Positions 24,422 through 32,304 of a stretch of DNA of 38,264 nucleotides are shown in pieces. A model generated the notes under the pieces. It saw only the letters and a list, made by a program, of their open reading frames with translations, was not told the DNA's origin and searched no databases. This DNA comes from Hyphomicrobiales bacterium (lineage in GTDB: Bacteria; Pseudomonadota; Alphaproteobacteria; Rhizobiales; Beijerinckiaceae). Position 1 is the first letter of the stretch; each line of letters begins with the position of its first letter. The position numbers and the translations under genes were made by a program. The DNA lies in contig JAGWTW010000028.1 in the NCBI GenBank assembly GCA_028868735.1, forward strand, positions 1-38,264, given 5' to 3'.

Positions 24422-25012
24422 TCAGGAGAACAGGGCGATCTTTTCGATCAGCGGCAGCGCGTCCAGCCGCTCGAGCGCCGACGCGCGCCGCGCCGGCGGC
24501 TCGGGCGCGGGCTCGGCGTTGCGCGATTCGGAGGGCCGCCACGGCGCGGGCAATTCGAGCGGACGCGGCGGAGGCGGGGCCTCGGCCTGCGGCGCGGGCG
24601 CCGGAAGGGCGGGTTCGGCGGGCCTCGTCTCCTGCAGCTCGACGCGAAGCGTGCGAATGATTTTGATCTGCTTCTCGAGTTCCGCGCAGAACTGATCGCC
24701 CACCCCGCGCTCGCGCATCGTCCACACGATGTCGCTCAGCCGTTCGGCGACGGCTTCGGCGGTCTCGTTCGGCTGGGCGACCGGCTGTTCGCGCGGCGCC
24801 GGCGCGGCTGCGGGCGTCGCCATCCCAGCAATCGCGCTTTCGAGGCGGTCGACCGCGTCCGACAGGCGCTGCGTCTCCGCGGCGCGCTGGCGGCGCGCGT
24901 ATTCGAGCAGGAACCAGCGCCCGCGCGCGGTCTCCATCACAGCGTCCTCGATGGCTTCGTAGTCGGCCGCGGTGACGCCAGGAGGCGGATTTGTCAGTGT
25001 CAGATCGTTCAT
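24422..25012 (-). CDS. Conserved protein of unknown function with Pro-rich C-terminal half
   Basis: A 196-residue protein. Residues 12-60 contain a conserved-looking helical block (ADYEAIEDAVMETARGRWFLLEYARR) followed by a coiled coil, a short linker, a second helical block (about 85-125, AVAERLSDIVWTMRERG), a Pro/Ala-rich segment and a short C-terminal block LERLDALPLIEKIALFS. I remember similar sequences as conserved hypotheticals in Rhizobiales but can assign no function. The frame is open far upstream; the ATG at 25012 just precedes the conserved block and I take it as the start. It lies 68 bases downstream of the diguanylate cyclase gene on the same strand. Confidence 0.75.
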   Translation of the reverse strand: MNDLTLTNPPPGVTAADYEAIEDAVMETARGRWFLLEYARRQRAAETQRLSDAVDRLESAIAGMATPAAAPAPREQPVAQPNETAEAVAERLSDIVWTMRERGVGDQFCAELEKQIKIIRTLRVELQETRPAEPALPAPAPQAEAPPPPRPLELPAPWRPSESRNAEPAPEPPARRASALERLDALPLIEKIALFS

Positions 25013-25080
25013 CAGCGCCCGAATCGCTCGATCGCAGTTTCCGGCAAACGCCGGGAGAAGCAAACCGGCGGGACGCCCGT

Positions 25081-26286
25081 TCAGGCGGCCTTTTCCCCTG
25101 CTTTCGGGCGTCCTCGCCAGGAACGCGTCATATTGCGGCCGCCGCGCTTGGCGGCGTAGAGCGCGCCATCGGCCGCCTCGATCAGTTCTTCCAGCGAACA
25201 GGCGCCGACCTGCGCGCAAGCCGCGCCGAAGCTCGCGGTGACGATGCCGCCGGCTGCGCTCTCGTGCGGCATGGCCATGCCTTCGATCGTCCGGCGGATG
25301 CGCTCGGCGACGCCGATGGCGGCGTCGAGCTCGACATGCGGCAGGAGGATCAGAAATTCCTCGCCCCCGGTCCGGAAGGCGAGATCGCTCAATTCGCGCA
25401 ATTCGGCGTGCGTGCAGCCTGCGACCCGTTTCAGGCAGGCGTCGCCCCGCGCATGGCCGTAGGTGTCGTTGAACAGCTTGAAATGGTCGATGTCGAACAC
25501 GATCGCCGCGACGCTGCGGTCTTCGGCCGCGCCGACGCTCCACAATTCGCCCGCGCGCTTTTCGAGATATCGCCGGTTGCCAAGTCCGGTCAGCGGATCG
25601 TGGTTGGCGTCCTCGTCGCTTTCGGCCGCGCGCAATTTGTCGCGCAGCGCCATTGCGAAATGACGGCGTTGTTCGCTCGCGATGATCCGGTTGGCGTTGA
25701 GCGACGCGCCGACGCAGGCCAGATAGGTCATAACGAGCATCGAGACGATTTCGAACGGCTCGTGTTTGTAGAAGAGCGCGGCGACAAGCGCGACGAAGAT
25801 CAGAGCCGCACTGGCGAACCCCGCGCCCGCGCGCAGACGCTGCACCGAGGAGAGAGACGACATCGCGACCGGCACGAAGTAGAGGTAGTGCGCCGCCATG
25901 GGCGACCGGCTCACGCAGAACACCACGAGCACCTGCGTGCAGATCGCGACGGGAATCAGCGCGGCGAGCCCCTCGCGCGCCTTCGCGCCGGAGATGCGCG
26001 ACGTCATGAGCGCGACGAAAACGATGAACGGCGTCACGACGGCCAGGTGCAGGACGAGCGACAGTCTCCATGCGTCGGGCGTCAGGATATAGTCGCTTAA
26101 CAGAAATATGTTGTAGACGGCGGCCACCCGCAACCCGGAGACGCGCAGACGCTTCGCGCGGATCGAACCCAGCTCCGTTTCGATCGACGCGTCCAGCGCC
26201 GCCGCGAATTCGGGATCGCGCAAGCGCTCGACCGAACGTTCGACTTCGGCGAAAGCGGTCGATCGGTCTCTTGTTTCCATGTTCAT
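25081..26286 (-). CDS. Membrane-bound diguanylate cyclase (GGDEF), no I-site
   Basis: A 401-residue protein: an N-terminal cytoplasmic part (1-55), about six membrane helices (55-205), then a GGDEF domain (about 225-385). The start signature DPLTGLGNRR and metal/GTP residues IVFDIDHFKLFNDTYGH are present, and the active-site loop is GGEEF, so cyclic di-GMP synthesis is expected. The allosteric I-site (RxxD five residues before the loop) reads ELSD, with Arg replaced by Glu, so product inhibition at that site should be absent. The membrane part is a sensor of unknown ligand. ATG at 26286; a second ATG lies two codons later. The conserved unknown gene follows. Confidence 0.93.
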   Translation of the reverse strand: MNMETRDRSTAFAEVERSVERLRDPEFAAALDASIETELGSIRAKRLRVSGLRVAAVYNIFLLSDYILTPDAWRLSLVLHLAVVTPFIVFVALMTSRISGAKAREGLAALIPVAICTQVLVVFCVSRSPMAAHYLYFVPVAMSSLSSVQRLRAGAGFASAALIFVALVAALFYKHEPFEIVSMLVMTYLACVGASLNANRIIASEQRRHFAMALRDKLRAAESDEDANHDPLTGLGNRRYLEKRAGELWSVGAAEDRSVAAIVFDIDHFKLFNDTYGHARGDACLKRVAGCTHAELRELSDLAFRTGGEEFLILLPHVELDAAIGVAERIRRTIEGMAMPHESAAGGIVTASFGAACAQVGACSLEELIEAADGALYAAKRGGRNMTRSWRGRPKAGEKAA

Positions 26287-26420
26287 GACGCAGGCGCCGC
26301 CCAGCGAAAACCAGCGTGCGAACCGGTCGCGCGCGCCTCATCGATAGAGGTCAATCCTTAAGGCATCATCACGAATGCAGACGTTATTCGCCGTGACGTT
26401 GCGGCAAGTCCTGTCCAGTT

Positions 26421-27491
26421 TCAGCTCTTGTCGCCGCCGAACAGAAACGGCGCGACGTCCTTCACGCCGGGCTGGTTTTCCGTAACGAAAGGCATGGGCC
26501 TGCACACCGCCATCGCCGACAGTCCGATGCGCGTCGTCAGCATGCCGTTGAGGACGCCTTCGCCGAGTTTCGCCGAGAGACGCGCGGCGATGCCATGGCC
26601 AAGCACCTGCTGCACGAGCGTGTCGCCGATCGCCATGCCGCCTGTGATCGCCAGATGCGCGCCGACGGACCGCGCGAGCCGGAGGAAGCCGAAAAAGCCG
26701 GGGCGTCCACCGTAAACCTCGGAGATACGACGCAAAAGACGCACTGCCTGCGCTGCGACGAAGGCGACGTCGATCAAGGCGCGCGGCGAAAGCGCCGTCA
26801 CCATCGATACGCGCTTGGCGGCGACGGCGATTTCGCGGCGCGCCTCGTCGTCGAGCGGCTTCATGAGATTGCGCTCGGCTATATCGAGCAGATCGGGCGC
26901 ATCGACGATTTCGCGCGTCAGATCCTCGACAAGCTTTCTCGCGCGCGCAGTCTCCGGACGAGCCGCATAAATTGCGATGAGATCGCCGACGCCTTTCCGC
27001 GCCGCGCCCCGATCGTCGTTCGCCCGCGCGTCAGCGAGCGCGACATGCAGATGCGCGATGCGCCGCTGACGCAGGATTGCGCGCGACTCGCGTGCGAGCA
27101 GTCCGAGGATCGCGACGAGAAGAACGCCTGCAAGCGCAACGCCGATCCATCCAAGCGCCTGAGATCTTTCGAAAAGATCGTCGACGACACGTGCGGTCCA
27201 GACGCTGAAGCCGAGCGACACGAGGCCGCCGAGCGCGGACCAGAACAAGCCGCCCCATGTGAAGAGCGCGCGCTTCAGCAATCCGCGCTTCTGCGCGATC
27301 TCGACCGCCTGCTCGTCCGTTTTCGGTTCGGTCGGCTCGTCATCCGGCGCGAAGGCGTCGGGCGCGTTCTGAATGACGACGCCGCCGGACTTCCGGAAGT
27401 CCGCAGCCGCCGCCGGGTCGCCGTCGGAGACGAGCACCTTCGCGTCGTCCAGACGAAAGGCGCGCGGGCGCTGGCGTTCTTCGCCGCTCAT
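26421..27491 (-). CDS. ycjF: YcjF-family membrane protein (DUF697, TIGR01620)
   Basis: A 356-residue protein with a soluble acidic N-terminus (1-72), two membrane helices (about 77-100 and 113-135), a helical cytoplasmic region and a C-terminal DUF697 segment with further hydrophobic stretches (about 235-325, SPRALIDVAFVAAQAVRLLRRISEVYGGRPG). It fits the YcjF/UPF0283 family. Its ATG overlaps the ycjX stop by four bases (ATGA), so it is translationally coupled to the P-loop partner. In E. coli the ycjXF pair is linked to the phage-shock response, but its molecular role is not settled. Confidence 0.92.
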   Translation of the reverse strand: MSGEERQRPRAFRLDDAKVLVSDGDPAAAADFRKSGGVVIQNAPDAFAPDDEPTEPKTDEQAVEIAQKRGLLKRALFTWGGLFWSALGGLVSLGFSVWTARVVDDLFERSQALGWIGVALAGVLLVAILGLLARESRAILRQRRIAHLHVALADARANDDRGAARKGVGDLIAIYAARPETARARKLVEDLTREIVDAPDLLDIAERNLMKPLDDEARREIAVAAKRVSMVTALSPRALIDVAFVAAQAVRLLRRISEVYGGRPGFFGFLRLARSVGAHLAITGGMAIGDTLVQQVLGHGIAARLSAKLGEGVLNGMLTTRIGLSAMAVCRPMPFVTENQPGVKDVAPFLFGGDKS

Positions 27492-28981
27492 AAAAGCCTG
27501 TCTCCGAGCAGAAATTCGAGCGCGCGGTCGAGGCGGATCGACGGGGCGGGCAGGGGCTTGCCGTCGCTCGCGATCTTGCGAAGCGGCGGACGAAAGCGCA
27601 CGAAACGATAATCGGCGGCGCCGGCCGGCACGCCGAGCCCGTCGCCGCGAAAGACGAGTTTCGGGTCCGCCGGCAGGTCGCCGGGATAGATCGCGACCTC
27701 GCCGGCGCCGTCGAACGTTTCGCCGTCGATCGTCTCGCCGGGCAACGGCACGCCCACGATCGCTTCGAGGTCGGCGCGATCGGCGAACATGCGGCCCTGC
27801 TTCACGAGCGCCTCGCGCGTTGCGCGCACCGCGGCCATCGCGACGACGTCGACGCGCGCGCCGACGTCCTCCGCGCGGGCGATGGCGCGCGCGACGAGCA
27901 TACGCAGGATCGCTTCGAGCCTGTCGTGGCTCTCGTGATGCAAGTGATCGGCCTTGGTCGCCGCGAAGAGAATGCGGTCGATCTTCGGGCGGAAGATGGT
28001 GGAGAGAATGCTCGATTTCCCTGCGCGAAACGCCATCAGCACTTCGGTCAGCGCGGTTTCGAGATCGCGCACGGCCGCGGGCCCCGAATTCAGCGAGGAC
28101 AAGGCGTCGACGAGCACGATCTGACGATCGAGCCGCGCGAAATGGTCGCGGAAAAAGGGCCGCACGACATGCGTCTTGTAGGATTCGTACCGGCGCTCCA
28201 TCATCGCGCGCAGCGATCCTTCGCGCGCCTCGCCGTCATCGAAGCGCAGCGGCGCGAAGGTGAGCGCAGGCGATCCCTCCATGTCGCCCGGCATCAGAAA
28301 GCGGCCCGGCGGCAGCGTCGACAGCGCATATCTGTCGGCGCGCGCGGCGCGCAGATAATCGGTGAAAAGGCCCGCGAGCTTCTGCGCCTGTTCCTCGCTC
28401 GCCGGTCCCTCCGGCGAGGCGGCCAATGTCGCCGCGCGCCAGTCGGCGGCGAGCGGCGCACGCGCGGCGGATGCGCTCGCCTCGAGCGTGTCGCGCGACC
28501 ATTGCGCGTAGGATTTCGTCAGCAGCGGCAGATCGAGCAGCCATTCGCCGGGATAGTCGACGATGTCGATCGTCAGATCCGACCGACCCTGGCGCCATCC
28601 CTGGCCGCGTTCGAATTCGATCGTCACGCGCAATTCGGAGATGCGGCGCGTGGAGTCCGGCCAATGGCGGTCCTGGCCGGTCAGCGCGGCGAGATGATCC
28701 TCCCAGGCGAAGCGCGGCACGTGATCGTCGGGCTGCGCCTCGAGCCGCGCGCCGATCATGCGCCCGTCCGCATGGACGCGAAACACGGGCAGGATGCGCT
28801 CGTTTTCGCGCGCGGCTGCGGCGGCGCGGACGAGGTTCTCCACCATCGCGGTGATGAACACGGTCTTGCCCGCGCGCGAAAGCCCGGTCACGCCGAGGCG
28901 CAGGTGATTGCCCCGCACGTATTCGGCGAGCGCGCTCGCGGCGCTGCGCGTCTCGAAGAGGAAATCGGAGAAAGTCGACAC
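27488..28981 (-). CDS. ycjX: YcjX-family P-loop NTPase (DUF463)
   Basis: A 497-residue protein of the YcjX/DUF463 family, GTPase-like. Walker A GLSRAGKT is at residues 33-40; a Walker-B-like stretch is DIVDYPGEWLLDLP. Other typical blocks are VRPFFRDHFARLDRQIVLVDAL and AATKADHLHHESHDRL, where TKAD is the guanine-specificity motif. The start is a GTG at 28981 with GGAG upstream. The stop overlaps the ycjF start. Length matches the family. It is cytoplasmic and probably membrane-associated through YcjF. Confidence 0.94.
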   Translation of the reverse strand: MSTFSDFLFETRSAASALAEYVRGNHLRLGVTGLSRAGKTVFITAMVENLVRAAAAARENERILPVFRVHADGRMIGARLEAQPDDHVPRFAWEDHLAALTGQDRHWPDSTRRISELRVTIEFERGQGWRQGRSDLTIDIVDYPGEWLLDLPLLTKSYAQWSRDTLEASASAARAPLAADWRAATLAASPEGPASEEQAQKLAGLFTDYLRAARADRYALSTLPPGRFLMPGDMEGSPALTFAPLRFDDGEAREGSLRAMMERRYESYKTHVVRPFFRDHFARLDRQIVLVDALSSLNSGPAAVRDLETALTEVLMAFRAGKSSILSTIFRPKIDRILFAATKADHLHHESHDRLEAILRMLVARAIARAEDVGARVDVVAMAAVRATREALVKQGRMFADRADLEAIVGVPLPGETIDGETFDGAGEVAIYPGDLPADPKLVFRGDGLGVPAGAADYRFVRFRPPLRKIASDGKPLPAPSIRLDRALEFLLGDRLL

Positions 28982-29045
28982 GAGGGGCTCCGGCGGGCCG
29001 GCCAGAGATAGGCGGGACTCCGCGCAGTTTCAAATTGTCGTCGGC

Positions 29046-29399
29046 CTATTTCGGCCGTTCCACGGCGGTCGGAGCCTCCGGCGCTTTCGCGGGGGCGGGC
29101 GCGAGCGAGCCGGCGGTGAGAATGACGAAGGACAGCAACAGCAGCCCGACCCCGATCAGGTTCCATTTCGTTTCGACCTCGAGCAGGCGGCGCGCCTGAC
29201 GCGTCAGGGGGATTCGCGCGGCCTCGATCGTATCGGGGCCCAGGGTGCGGTCGAGTTGTTCGAGCTGGAGGAGAGCGAGACGCAGCTTCCGGTTCTCGAG
29301 CGGCGCGCGCGCAAGCGCCAGGGAGCCGAGGATGCCGCATACGCCCGAAACCGCGGAGGAATAGGCGCCGATCGTCAGATCGTAGAGCAAGCCGGACAT
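29046..29399 (-). CDS. Small membrane protein of unknown function
   Basis: A 117-residue protein with an N-terminal amphipathic or membrane segment (about 8-28), a helical loop rich in Leu and Arg (LENRKLRLALLQLEQLDRTL) and a second membrane helix (about 80-102), then an Ala/Pro-rich tail. ATG at 29399 is chosen over an upstream TTG at 29444 because the latter overlaps the XRE gene. It follows the XRE gene by seven bases, so it belongs to the same transcript. Layout resembles small holin-like or DUF2721-like membrane proteins, but no family can be named with confidence. Confidence 0.7.
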   Translation of the reverse strand: MSGLLYDLTIGAYSSAVSGVCGILGSLALARAPLENRKLRLALLQLEQLDRTLGPDTIEAARIPLTRQARRLLEVETKWNLIGVGLLLLSFVILTAGSLAPAPAKAPEAPTAVERPK

Positions 29400-29406
29400 G
29401 GCATGC

Positions 29407-29871
29407 CTAGCCGTTGCTCTCGGCGTCGGGATGGTTCTCGCCAAAAATGGCGCGCAACAACCGTTCTTCGGGACTCATGCCCGACTCCGGCTTGCGTTTG
29501 ACGCGCGAAGCAGCCTCTGGAGGCCTGCGGGCCGCCAGAGGATCGGCTTCCTCGTGCAAACGGCTGTCGGCCTCGGCGGAGCGCAGCCCGAAGGATTCCG
29601 CGCCGCCGCAGAAAAACATGTAATCGGCGATATGCGCCAGCGCCGGCGCGTTTCCGGGTTTTCCGCTTTCGAGCTGGGCGATACGCGCCTGCGTCACTCC
29701 CATCATCTGCGCCAGTTGCGCCTGCTTCAGCCCGGCGCGCTCGCGCGCCCGGCGCATGAAGCCGGCGGCCTCGTTGACGAGCTCCACGGTCGCCTGAGCG
29801 CGCCTCACGCGATCGCTTTCGCTCAGCAGCGTCTCGAACCAGTCACCAGATTTCGCTTGCGCCTGAGGCAT
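29407..29871 (-). CDS. XRE-family helix-turn-helix protein, antitoxin-like
   Basis: A 154-residue protein with an XRE helix-turn-helix (about residues 38-92; RRARERAGLKQAQLAQMMGVTQARIAQLESGK) and a C-terminal half rich in Ala, Arg and Glu ending PEERLLRAIFGEN. The frame extends upstream to 29925, but the ATG at 29871 is a natural start overlapping the end of the preceding gene by 29 bases. The overlap and gene order (small unknown gene, then HTH gene) are those of higBA-type toxin-antitoxin pairs. The first gene shows no clear RelE fold, so the comparison is only about layout. It probably binds the palindrome at 30229-30250. Confidence 0.8.
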   Translation of the reverse strand: MPQAQAKSGDWFETLLSESDRVRRAQATVELVNEAAGFMRRARERAGLKQAQLAQMMGVTQARIAQLESGKPGNAPALAHIADYMFFCGGAESFGLRSAEADSRLHEEADPLAARRPPEAASRVKRKPESGMSPEERLLRAIFGENHPDAESNG

Positions 29872-30229
29872 GTCGTTCAGCCATCTCTTCGAGGAACGCC
29901 GCGATTGCGGCGAAGTTCGGCGCATCGAGCAGGCGCACGCCGAGAAATGTCGCGTCGAACGTGTCGGCTCTCCCGTCGCCAGGGACGCGCGCGGCCGCGA
30001 AGATCGATCGATCCGTCCACAGGAAAACCTCTTCGCGCCCCCCGCGCTCCCATTTGCGCCGGACCTCGAGGAATCCGCGCTCCCTGCAACGCTTCAGCGT
30101 GTCCGCAAGATCGAGCGCCGACAGGAGATCCTCGTAACGCTGTTCGTTCGCTGCGAGCGACCGGATCAGGTCTTCCAGTTCCGTGCGTGCGTTGAACGCG
30201 CCTGAAAGGGCGATGTACCTAAATGGCAT
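29843..30229 (-). CDS. Unrecognised protein upstream of XRE gene, possible toxin-like partner
   Basis: A 128-residue soluble protein. The middle (about 38-75; LLSALDLADTLKRCRERGFLEVRRKWERGGREEVFLWTD) looks like a winged-helix fold; the rest is mixed. No family is recognised. The ATG at 30229 lies at the edge of the palindrome and has no good Shine-Dalgarno site, so translation may be leaderless or start elsewhere. It overlaps the following XRE gene by 29 bases, a strong sign of coupled expression. The three minus-strand genes 30229-29046 form one unit. Confidence 0.65.
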   Translation of the reverse strand: MPFRYIALSGAFNARTELEDLIRSLAANEQRYEDLLSALDLADTLKRCRERGFLEVRRKWERGGREEVFLWTDRSIFAAARVPGDGRADTFDATFLGVRLLDAPNFAAIAAFLEEMAERHASGASEIW

Positions 30230-30250
30230 TTATAAGTCATGCCTTATAAA
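30229..30250. promoter_or_regulatory. AT-rich palindrome at the start of the XRE unit
   Basis: Perfect 8-base arms TTTATAAG and CTTATAAA with a 6-base centre (TCATGC). It touches the ATG at 30229 and contains a TATAAG-like sequence on the minus strand, so binding here would block transcription. Stands out from the GC-rich surroundings. Confidence 0.7.
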
Positions 30251-30279
30251 AAAGCAAGGCCTCGCAACGGCTACGGCCT
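30248..30279 (-). terminator. Possible terminator of the exported unknown gene
   Basis: On the minus strand, stem AGGCC/GGCCT with a 13-base loop, then TGC and six T residues. It overlaps the stop codon at 30271 and the edge of the palindrome. The stem is short. Confidence 0.35.
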
Positions 30280-31278
30280 GGCTGCGCGCGCAAGCATCCC
30301 CGCAACCGCGCGCACGATCAACTCTTCCCGCGCGCGCAGCGGCCCGATCTCCACTGCGGCCATGTTGGCGAGCGCCTTCGCGAAATTCGGCGTCGGCCGT
30401 CCGTCCGCGTCGAACAGGGCGAGATCGGCGTCCGGGCCCACGGCGAGGCCATCGGCGATGTGGGCGGCGTAACTGGCGATGCGCTGCGTTTCAGAGGCGC
30501 AGCTTCTGGCCGGCAGCGGCGGCGGCCCGGCTGACGGCGACAGGCCCGGCCGCGGGCCGAGCGCCATGCCGGGGAAGGGCAGCATGGCGACACGCACAGG
30601 CGGGCCCGCCGTCTCGACCGCGCCGATTCCGGCCTCGATAGTGGGCGTGCGCATGGAGGGGCCTGCATAGTCGGGCGCGCGCGAACGCCGCGGCCTGCCG
30701 CCTCGCGCGCCGCCGCCGCCGTGCGCTGCGAGCCATTTCGCGCGCAGGGTGTTTCGAAGTCCGCGCGTCGTCAGGCCCGTGGGGTCTGGTCCGAGCAGCG
30801 TGCGCCCGCCCATTCCCGCAACGCCCCGGCGCGCTCCGGCGGCCGGAGCGGCATAGACCGGTCCGCATTGCGCCGGCGCCCAACGCTCGACGATCGCGCG
30901 GGCCGAATGCAGGCGGAAGTCGAGGTAGTAGCGCCGCAGCAGGCCGGCCGCGACGGCCGCGCCGTCGGCGGCGCTCGCGAAGGCGACATGGCCTTCGGCG
31001 TCGGACGCGAGCTCGCCGGTCCAGCCCGCCTTCTTCACGCACCAGTAATTGTTGAGCCGCACGCAGCGCGAAACGCCCTTGATGTCGCGGCCGATGACGA
31101 GCGCCAGCGCGTCCTGCGGGGCGACGTCGAGATTGCGCGCGCTCTCGCGCCGCCAGTTGTCGACGGCGCGTTCGGCGGGCCGGAACGCCGGCGCGAATGC
31201 GGGCGGCGGCGGCAGCGCGCGCCAGGGCGCGAGCGCGGCGACCAGCGAAACCGCGAGACCGAGCGTCTCAAGAAACAA
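30271..31278 (-). CDS. Exported or membrane-anchored protein of unknown function
   Basis: A 335-residue protein with an N-terminal hydrophobic segment (residues 3-24). The most conserved-looking block is about 65-140: GVSRCVRLNNYWCVKKAGW, DAEGHVAFASAADGAAVAA and RSARAIVERWAPAQCG-like text with three cysteines, which suggests a periplasmic domain. Later parts are low complexity (Gly/Arg- and Pro-rich, about 185-255) followed by a helical C-terminus. I remember this as a conserved alphaproteobacterial hypothetical; no function is assigned. The start is a TTG at 31278 with GAGGA seven bases upstream, overlapping nothing; it follows the SixA-like gene by nine bases. Confidence 0.75.
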   Translation of the reverse strand: MFLETLGLAVSLVAALAPWRALPPPPAFAPAFRPAERAVDNWRRESARNLDVAPQDALALVIGRDIKGVSRCVRLNNYWCVKKAGWTGELASDAEGHVAFASAADGAAVAAGLLRRYYLDFRLHSARAIVERWAPAQCGPVYAAPAAGARRGVAGMGGRTLLGPDPTGLTTRGLRNTLRAKWLAAHGGGGARGGRPRRSRAPDYAGPSMRTPTIEAGIGAVETAGPPVRVAMLPFPGMALGPRPGLSPSAGPPPLPARSCASETQRIASYAAHIADGLAVGPDADLALFDADGRPTPNFAKALANMAAVEIGPLRAREELIVRAVAGMLARAARP

Positions 31279-31287
31279 GGAAAATCC

Positions 31288-31821
31288 TCAGTCGAGATCG
31301 TCCACGCCCTCGACCAACATGGACGGCGTGACGAACCGGTCAAGGGCGCCGGAGCCCCATGCGACGTCGGCCCAGGACGGCGTATCGAAGGTCACGACGC
31401 ACAGCCCCGAGGTCGGATATTTGACCTCCATGCGCTTGCGCGCCTCCAGATCGCCCTTGCCGACGACGCGCCAGGCGAAATCGGCGAGGCCCGGATTGTG
31501 GCCGATCACCAGCATCGTCTGCACGAGGTCCGGGGTCTTGTGCAGTTCTGCGAGCAGGGCGAAATCTTCGGCCAGATAGATTTCCGGATCGATCAGCACC
31601 TTGAAGGACTTTCCGGCGGCCTGCATCACGCAATCCAGGGACTCGCGGGCGCGCCGCGCGTCGGACACGACGGCGAGATTGGGGACGAGTTTTTCCTCGA
31701 CGAGATAGTGGCCCGCGCGGGTCGCGTCCTCGCGCCCGCGCCGCGTCAACGGCCTTTCCTTGTCCCCGCCGCCGGCTTCACGGGCGGCCTTCGAATGGCG
31801 GAGCAATACGAGTCGACGCAT
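31288..31821 (-). CDS. sixA: SixA-like phosphohistidine phosphatase
   Basis: A 177-residue histidine phosphatase of the SixA branch. The phosphoacceptor motif is RHSKA (His9), and a second catalytic His lies in VIGHNPGL; the stretch ERPLTRRGREDA is typical. SixA removes phosphate from HPt-type phosphohistidines, and an HPt protein is encoded at 684-1115, though the two are far apart and no link is shown. ATG at 31821. It is the first gene before the exported unknown on the minus strand, divergent from the FmdB-like gene. Confidence 0.92.
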   Translation of the reverse strand: MRRLVLLRHSKAAREAGGGDKERPLTRRGREDATRAGHYLVEEKLVPNLAVVSDARRARESLDCVMQAAGKSFKVLIDPEIYLAEDFALLAELHKTPDLVQTMLVIGHNPGLADFAWRVVGKGDLEARKRMEVKYPTSGLCVVTFDTPSWADVAWGSGALDRFVTPSMLVEGVDDLD

Positions 31822-31943
31822 GGGGCGAAGCTATCGTCCCGCGCGGCGAAAGGCGAGGGGCGCCACCCTCGCGATGCCGCGGCGCTTGCGCGGATCGCGG
31901 CGAACGCGCATGACTCGCGCGAATAAACCCCGGGGATCCAGCA

Positions 31944-32180
31944 ATGCCTCTCTACGCCTACCGCTGCGACGATTGCGGCAAACAATTCGAGACGCTGGTG
32001 CGTTCCGGCGAGACGCCGGAATGCCCGGTCTGCCAAAGCGCGCATCTCGCACGCCAGCTCTCGCTGATCGCGAAGCCTGCGAGCGGCGGAGAGGCTGGCG
32101 CGGAAATGGCCGCCTGCGACGGCGCCGGCGGCTGCGGCATGTGCCCGGGCATGGCCGCGATGGCGGGCGCGTGCGGGTAA
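31944..32180 (+). CDS. FmdB-family zinc ribbon protein
   Basis: A 78-residue protein with the FmdB/CxxC_CxxC_SSSS zinc ribbon: Cys8, Cys11, Cys27 and Cys30 in the order CDDC...CPVC. The C-terminal half is rich in Gly, Ala and Met with further cysteines (GGCGMCPGM), as in many family members. FmdB is named from a formamidase operon but is a general putative regulatory zinc protein. ATG at 31944 is divergent from the SixA-like gene (122 bases between starts). A palindromic repeat begins nine bases after its stop. Confidence 0.93.
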   Translation: MPLYAYRCDDCGKQFETLVRSGETPECPVCQSAHLARQLSLIAKPASGGEAGAEMAACDGAGGCGMCPGMAAMAGACG

Positions 32181-32188
32181 CGATGACG

Positions 32189-32290
32189 TCATCCTGAGGA
32201 GCGACGCACAGCGGCGCGCTCCGCGAGATGCAAGACGGGCGCAGGCGGCCATGCTTCGAGACGCGCCTCCGGCGCTTCTCAGCATGAGGG
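32189..32290. repeat. REP-like palindromic repeat upstream of hydrolase
   Basis: Two parts of the family: TCATCCTGAGGAGCGACGC at 32189-32207 and the CATGCTTCGAGACGCGCC to CAGCATGAGG element at 32250-32289. The second part differs from the 37137 copy at only a few positions. Its end lies 15 bases before the hydrolase ATG, next to the GGGAG ribosome-binding site. Confidence 0.8.
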
Positions 32291-32304
32291 TTTGGGAGAT
32301 CGCC

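Noticed and set aside
24422..26341. One continuous minus-strand frame that would fuse the conserved unknown gene to a long N-terminal extension over the GGDEF gene
   Set aside because: The extension is an out-of-frame reading of the GGDEF gene; the conserved part starts at the ATG at 25012.
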